Of a DNA stretch of 64,000 bases, positions 59,969-64,000 are shown piece by piece (positions within the stretch are counted from its first letter, which is position 1; each line of letters starts with the position of its first letter). This DNA comes from Rubrivirga sp046845755 (GTDB lineage Bacteria; Bacteroidota; Rhodothermia; Rhodothermales; Rubricoccaceae). Below the pieces are notes generated by a model. It had not been told where the DNA came from. It did no database searches and saw only the letters and a program-made list of their open reading frames with translations. The translations under genes were made by a program, and so were the position numbers. The stretch is taken from assembly GCF_046845755.1 (NCBI RefSeq), contig NZ_CP177357.1, positions 1,922,001 through 1,986,000 on the forward strand, written 5' to 3'.

Positions 59969-62344
59969 ATGCCCCCTCCTCCACCCATCCGCGAGGGCGA
60001 GACGATCGCCCAGTACCACATCGTGGAAAAGCTCGGGGGCGGCGGGATGGGAGTCGTCTACAAGGCCCGACACCTGACCCTCGGCCGCTTTGTCGCGTTG
60101 AAGGTCCTGCCCCCTCACCTCGTCGCCGACGAGGCGGCGGAACGGCGCCTCCTCCACGAAGCCCAGGCGGCCTCGGCGCTGGACCACCCGAACATCTGCA
60201 CGATCCACGAGATCGGAGAGCACGAGGGACGTCTCTTTATCGCGATGCCGTGCTACAGCGGCGAGACGCTCAAGCGCAAGATCGAGCGCGGCCCCCTCCT
60301 CGTCGAGGACGCCGTCGACTTCGCCCGCCAAATGGCCGAGGGCCTCGCCCGCGCGCACGACGTCGGGATCACCCACCGCGACGTCAAGCCGGCCAACATC
60401 ATGGTGACCGAGTACGGGCACCTGAAGCTGCTCGACTTCGGCATCGCGAAGGCGGCGGGGCAGGCCGACTTGACGCAGACGGGCGAGACGCTGGGGACGG
60501 CGGCGTACATGAGCCCGGAGCAGGTGCGGGGCGGCGCCGTGGACCAGCGGTCGGACCTGTGGGCGCTCGGGGTCGTGCTGTACGAGATGACGACGGGCGA
60601 ACGGCCGTTCCAAGCGGCGTACGCCCAGGCGCTCATCTACCAGATCCTCCACGAAGAGCCGAGGCCGGCCCGGGCGCTCCGGCCCGAGATCCCGGAGCGG
60701 CTGGCGGGCATCGTGGAAAAGGCGCTGGCGAAGGAGCTCAGCGACCGCTACCAGCACGCGGCCGACGTGCTCGACGCCCTCAAGGCTCTAGACCAGGGCC
60801 CGGCGACGGAGGCCTCGGAGCCGCCCGCACGCTCCGGCCACCAACGTGGTCCCTGGGCGTACGCCGTGCTGGCGGCGCTCCTCGCCCTCGCCGCCCTGCT
60901 CACGGTTTACCTCTGGCGGGCGGCCGGGCCTGGCGAGACGCGTGGAGCGGCGGGGATGCAGCCTCCCCCCGGCGTCGGCGTCGCGTCGGTCGCGGTGTTG
61001 CCGTTCGAGAACCTGAGCGGCGACCCCGCCCAGGGTCCGCTCGCCGACGGGCTTTCCGAAGACCTCCTCCAGACGCTCGCCCGGTCTCCCGATCTCCAAG
61101 TCGTCGGCCGGACCTCATCGTTCGTGTTCCGCGATACGAACGCGCTGGCGGACTCGATCGGGCGGGCGCTCGGCGTCGCGTACCTCGTGCAGGGGAGCGT
61201 ACGGGGCGACGGAGACCGGGTCCGGGTCTCGGCCCAGCTCGTCGACGCCGAGACCGGGTTCGAGGCGTGGTCCACCACCTACGAACAGGCGGCCGACGCC
61301 GTGCTCGACGTCCCCTACCAGATCGCCCGCGCCATCGCTCGGCGGCTCTCGCTCGCGACGGTGGTCGCCCGGGCCGAGCCTGGGACCTCGGACCCGGAGG
61401 CGTACGCGTTCGTCCAGCAGGCCGAAACCGTCCGGCGGCTGGGCCTCTCCACCCGCACGGCGACGGGCGAAGAAGCCGAGGCGCTGTATGCGCGCGCGCT
61501 CCACCGAGACGATGCGTATGCCGCGGCGTGGTCGGGCCTGGCCTGGGCCCGGTACCTCCGGGGCCCCGACACAAACGAGGAGTGGACCGAAGTCCGAGTC
61601 GCAGCGGCCCGGGCCCTGTCGCTCGACCCCGGGGACGCGGAGGCCCACCACCTGCTCGGAGAGGTCGCGCGGTACCGCGACCACGACGAGGACGCGGCCC
61701 TCGCCCACTTTGAGCGGGCGGTCGAGACAGACCCGAGCGACGCCTACCTCCGGGCCACGCTGGCCGAGTTGCTCGTCGGACAGCACCGGTGGGACGAGGC
61801 CCTCCGCGCGGCGGATCGAGCCGTCCAGCTCGGCCCGCTCGACGCGCTGGTCCTCAACATCGCCGGGATCGTGTACTACCGAGCTGGGCACTACCCTAGA
61901 GCGGCCCTCACCTTCGAGTCCACCCTCGCCCTCGCCCCCACGTTCTCGTACGCGATCCAGATGCTCTCCGCCCTCTACGTGTCCCAGGGCCGACTCGACG
62001 ACGCACTCGGTCTCGTCGAGCGGGGGCTCGCGTCCCACCCCAGGGAACCTGCCATGCGGCGAGCGGCTGCGTACATCTACGCGAGCGCGGGACGGCGGGC
62101 GGAGGCGGAGCGGATGCTGGTTGGCAGCCGTTCGGCCTACCCCCGAGCCGTTGTCGAGGCCGCCCTCGGCGACTCCGACGCCGCGTTCGGCGCACTGGAG
62201 CAGGCCATCGCCGACGACGAGTACGCCCTGCATGAGTTGTCCGGCGGCCCACCTGACCCACGGTTGCGCGCGCTTTTCGACGACCCGCGGTGGCTCCCGT
62301 TCGTCGCCCGCGTCCGCTCGGACGAGTGGAGGGACGGCGGGTGA
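59969..62344 (+). CDS. Transmembrane Ser/Thr protein kinase with FlgO-like and TPR regions
   Basis: A 791-residue protein. The N-terminal PknB-type kinase (about 13-275) has GGGGMG loop, K45, HRD at 136-138, DFG at 156-158 and an APE-like MSPEQ. One membrane helix spans about 296-316. The external part begins with a TolB/FlgO-like domain (VAVLPFENLSGDPAQGPLADGLSEDL, about 340-450), followed by five or more TPR units (about 480-740; LDPGDAEAHHLLGEVARYR, TDPSDAYLRATLAELL). The first in-frame start after a stop is ATG 59969. The kinase would be cytoplasmic and the repeats extracytoplasmic, a sensor layout seen in acidobacteria and this phylum. Confidence 0.92.
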   Translation: MPPPPPIREGETIAQYHIVEKLGGGGMGVVYKARHLTLGRFVALKVLPPHLVADEAAERRLLHEAQAASALDHPNICTIHEIGEHEGRLFIAMPCYSGETLKRKIERGPLLVEDAVDFARQMAEGLARAHDVGITHRDVKPANIMVTEYGHLKLLDFGIAKAAGQADLTQTGETLGTAAYMSPEQVRGGAVDQRSDLWALGVVLYEMTTGERPFQAAYAQALIYQILHEEPRPARALRPEIPERLAGIVEKALAKELSDRYQHAADVLDALKALDQGPATEASEPPARSGHQRGPWAYAVLAALLALAALLTVYLWRAAGPGETRGAAGMQPPPGVGVASVAVLPFENLSGDPAQGPLADGLSEDLLQTLARSPDLQVVGRTSSFVFRDTNALADSIGRALGVAYLVQGSVRGDGDRVRVSAQLVDAETGFEAWSTTYEQAADAVLDVPYQIARAIARRLSLATVVARAEPGTSDPEAYAFVQQAETVRRLGLSTRTATGEEAEALYARALHRDDAYAAAWSGLAWARYLRGPDTNEEWTEVRVAAARALSLDPGDAEAHHLLGEVARYRDHDEDAALAHFERAVETDPSDAYLRATLAELLVGQHRWDEALRAADRAVQLGPLDALVLNIAGIVYYRAGHYPRAALTFESTLALAPTFSYAIQMLSALYVSQGRLDDALGLVERGLASHPREPAMRRAAAYIYASAGRRAEAERMLVGSRSAYPRAVVEAALGDSDAAFGALEQAIADDEYALHELSGGPPDPRLRALFDDPRWLPFVARVRSDEWRDGG

Positions 62345-62410
62345 GGGGCCACCCGGGGGCCGCAGGGGGCGGCAGGGAGCCATCCGGAGAGCGGGTGGTT
62401 ACACTCGGAC

Positions 62411-64000
62411 ATGGCCGCCCCTCCCCTCCCGCCCCCCGACGACGCGCCCTCCGACTCGGGAGGCGCGAAGAGCGAGCCGGTGCCCGTGTCGGAGATCGAC
62501 GACGGCTTCTCGCCCCCCTCCGACGCCGCCGGGGGCCCCGAGCCCGCCGCGGCGTTCGAGGGCGACGCGCTGGCGGGTGGCGACGGCCTCGCGGCCGACG
62601 ACGGACTCGACACCGACCCCGAAGTCGGCGACGAGCGCCCCCCCGGGCCGGCGGGCGACAACCCGACGGCGACGACGCACGCCAGCGCCGCGCCCGGCCC
62701 GGTCCGGGCGAGCCCCCTTCTCCCCTCCCGGCGGACGCCGCGCGAGGAGACCGAAAAGTCGGTCGCCGCCGACCTCCGCCGGCTGGCGCGGATGCGCCGA
62801 CATGCCGGCACGACAGACGTGCCGGCGCTGGACCCCGGGACCGAAGCCGCGCGCGCGGCCGGCTACGAGGTGATGGACGTCGGCGAGCCCCCCTCGCTCG
62901 TCCGGCGCTACTTCACGACGCTGCGCCACGCCGTCGGGCTGGTCTACGGGACGGCGATCGCCGTGGCGCGCGACCGCGACCAGTTCGTCTGGGTCAAGGG
63001 CTTCCCGCTGATCCTGATCAAGCTGGCCGCGTTCTTCGTCACGCCGTTCGTGCGGCGCGACATCCGGGGGCTCCCCATCGAGCAGCAGCTGCGGCGGCGC
63101 CTGGAACTGCTGGGGCCGACCTACATCAAGCTCGGTCAGGTGCTGGCGCTGCGCGAGGACCTGTTGCCGCCGTCCATCACCGAGGAGCTCAAAAACCTGC
63201 TCGACCGGCTCCCGGTCATGCCGTACCCCGAGTACCTCGACCGCATCGCGAAGGGGCTCGGCCGCCCGATCGACGAGATGTTCGCCTCGATCGACCCCGA
63301 GCCGCTCGGGAGCGCGTCGATCGGCCAGATCCACGGGGCCACGACGGTCGAGGGCGACGACGTGATCTTGAAGGTCGTCAAGCCGCACATCTACGTGATC
63401 CTGAAGCGGGACGCGCGGCTGCTGGGCTTTTTCGGGTCGTTCCTGCAGATCTTCTTCGCCCGGTACCAGCCCAAGAAGGTGCTCGACGAGTTCGCCGAGT
63501 ACACGTTGCGCGAGGTCGACCTGCGGCGCGAGGCGGAGAACGCGGAGCAGATGGCGCTCAACTTTGCCGACGTCCCGGACATCCGGTTCCCCAAGATCTA
63601 CCGCCAGTACTCGTCGCGGCTGGTGCTGACGCAGGAGCGGTTTCGGGGCGTCCGCCCCGACACGGCCGCCAGCCGGGCGCTCCCGCTCGCCGCGCGCGAG
63701 CGGCTCGTCGACCTCGGCGCGCTGGCCATCATCCGGATGCTCTACCAGGACGGCTTTTTCCACGCCGACCTCCACCCGGGCAACATGTTCGTGCTCGACA
63801 CCGAGCCCGACGAGCAGGGCCGGATCCGGCCCAAGGTGGGCTTTATCGACCTCGGGATGGTCGGGTACTTCGACGGCGACCTGCGGCGGACGCTGCTGTA
63901 CTACTTCTTCTCGCTCGTGACCGGCGACGCCGAGAACGCGGCGCGGTACCTCGCGAGCGTGTCGGAGCCGGGCAAGAACGCCGACCCCCGCGGCTTCCAG
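62411..64000 (+). CDS. ABC1/UbiB-family atypical kinase (partial, C-terminus off window)
   Basis: 530 codons are visible. The first 115 residues are acidic, proline-rich and probably disordered. The ABC1 core then follows: the KxGQ motif in YIKLGQVLALREDLLP (Lys about residue 240), the ALA/G-type loop in LGSASIGQIHGAT, and the catalytic HADLHPGNMF (from about residue 451) with DLGMVG. UbiB proteins are membrane-linked ATPases supporting quinone synthesis. This organism appears to use menaquinone, so the role is open. A later start at ATG 62792 would drop the disordered part. Confidence 0.88.
   Translation, partial: MAAPPLPPPDDAPSDSGGAKSEPVPVSEIDDGFSPPSDAAGGPEPAAAFEGDALAGGDGLAADDGLDTDPEVGDERPPGPAGDNPTATTHASAAPGPVRASPLLPSRRTPREETEKSVAADLRRLARMRRHAGTTDVPALDPGTEAARAAGYEVMDVGEPPSLVRRYFTTLRHAVGLVYGTAIAVARDRDQFVWVKGFPLILIKLAAFFVTPFVRRDIRGLPIEQQLRRRLELLGPTYIKLGQVLALREDLLPPSITEELKNLLDRLPVMPYPEYLDRIAKGLGRPIDEMFASIDPEPLGSASIGQIHGATTVEGDDVILKVVKPHIYVILKRDARLLGFFGSFLQIFFARYQPKKVLDEFAEYTLREVDLRREAENAEQMALNFADVPDIRFPKIYRQYSSRLVLTQERFRGVRPDTAASRALPLAARERLVDLGALAIIRMLYQDGFFHADLHPGNMFVLDTEPDEQGRIRPKVGFIDLGMVGYFDGDLRRTLLYYFFSLVTGDAENAARYLASVSEPGKNADPRGFQ

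Overview
The window is chromosomal DNA of very high GC, roughly 70% or more by eye. Most evidence points to a marine Rhodothermota/Bacteroidota bacterium of the Rubricoccaceae (Rubrivirga-like) kind; this placement is an inference. The signs are: starts preceded by pyrimidine-rich leaders without Shine-Dalgarno sequences; promoter-like TAnnTTTG elements; a secreted protein with a type IX secretion (T9SS) C-terminal sorting domain; a complete menaquinone set; and many GTG/TTG starts in overlapping operons. I see no phage, insertion sequence, integrase or CRISPR array. Genes lost at the edges are gltX (left, C-terminus missing) and an ABC1/UbiB-family gene (right, C-terminus missing).

Layout. 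1-13.2 kb: gltX; an ECF sigma/anti-sigma pair; divergently, three consecutive SurA/PpiC-type periplasmic foldases, a MoxR ATPase and a kynureninase-like enzyme; then a group-3 sigma factor and a PpiD-like foldase. Four foldase genes beside an ECF pair suggest an envelope-stress region. 13.2-22.6 kb: a menaquinone operon on the minus strand in the order menF-menD-menH-menB-orf114-menA-menC-menE, with the terminal methyltransferase ubiE/menG divergent. 22.6-27.5 kb: an outer-membrane-like protein, dapF, phoH-like, a metallo-beta-lactamase-fold hydrolase, a small lipoprotein and a Nudix hydrolase. 27.5-31.0 kb: three tandem paralogues of an unrecognised exported protein. 31.0-34.5 kb: an SDR, a half-size DMT transporter, 3-hydroxyacyl-CoA dehydrogenase and thiolase.

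34.7-45.7 kb: a minus-strand block mixing cell-surface sugar genes (a WecA/MraY-type transferase, rfbD, rfbC, UDP-xylose synthase, UDP-glucose dehydrogenase) with sulfate activation and PAP recycling (cysNC, cysD, an SLC13-type transporter, cysQ). This would suit making sulfated surface polysaccharide as well as cysteine. 46-49.6 kb: a large T9SS-exported protein, then tRNA-Lys(UUU) and tRNA-Leu(GAG) with a shared promoter and terminator. 50-55.4 kb: a sensor histidine kinase, a BNR/sortilin-like propeller protein and a DUF1232 protein. 55.6-64 kb: an NTF2-like protein, an endonuclease III homologue lacking the usual catalytic lysine, a GNAT enzyme, HMG-CoA reductase with an extra N-terminal region, a lipoprotein, a Ser/Thr kinase with TPRs, and the ABC1 kinase.

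Non-coding signals stand out. A TAnCTTCn-type element recurs 26-40 nt upstream of start codons on both strands. Heptanucleotide tandem repeats (GTGATGN and GGGGAAC types) fill several intergenic gaps, often as inverted pairs. Several long hairpins mark gene ends or leaders. All coordinates, motif readings and family calls come from reading the sequence; no database search was run.
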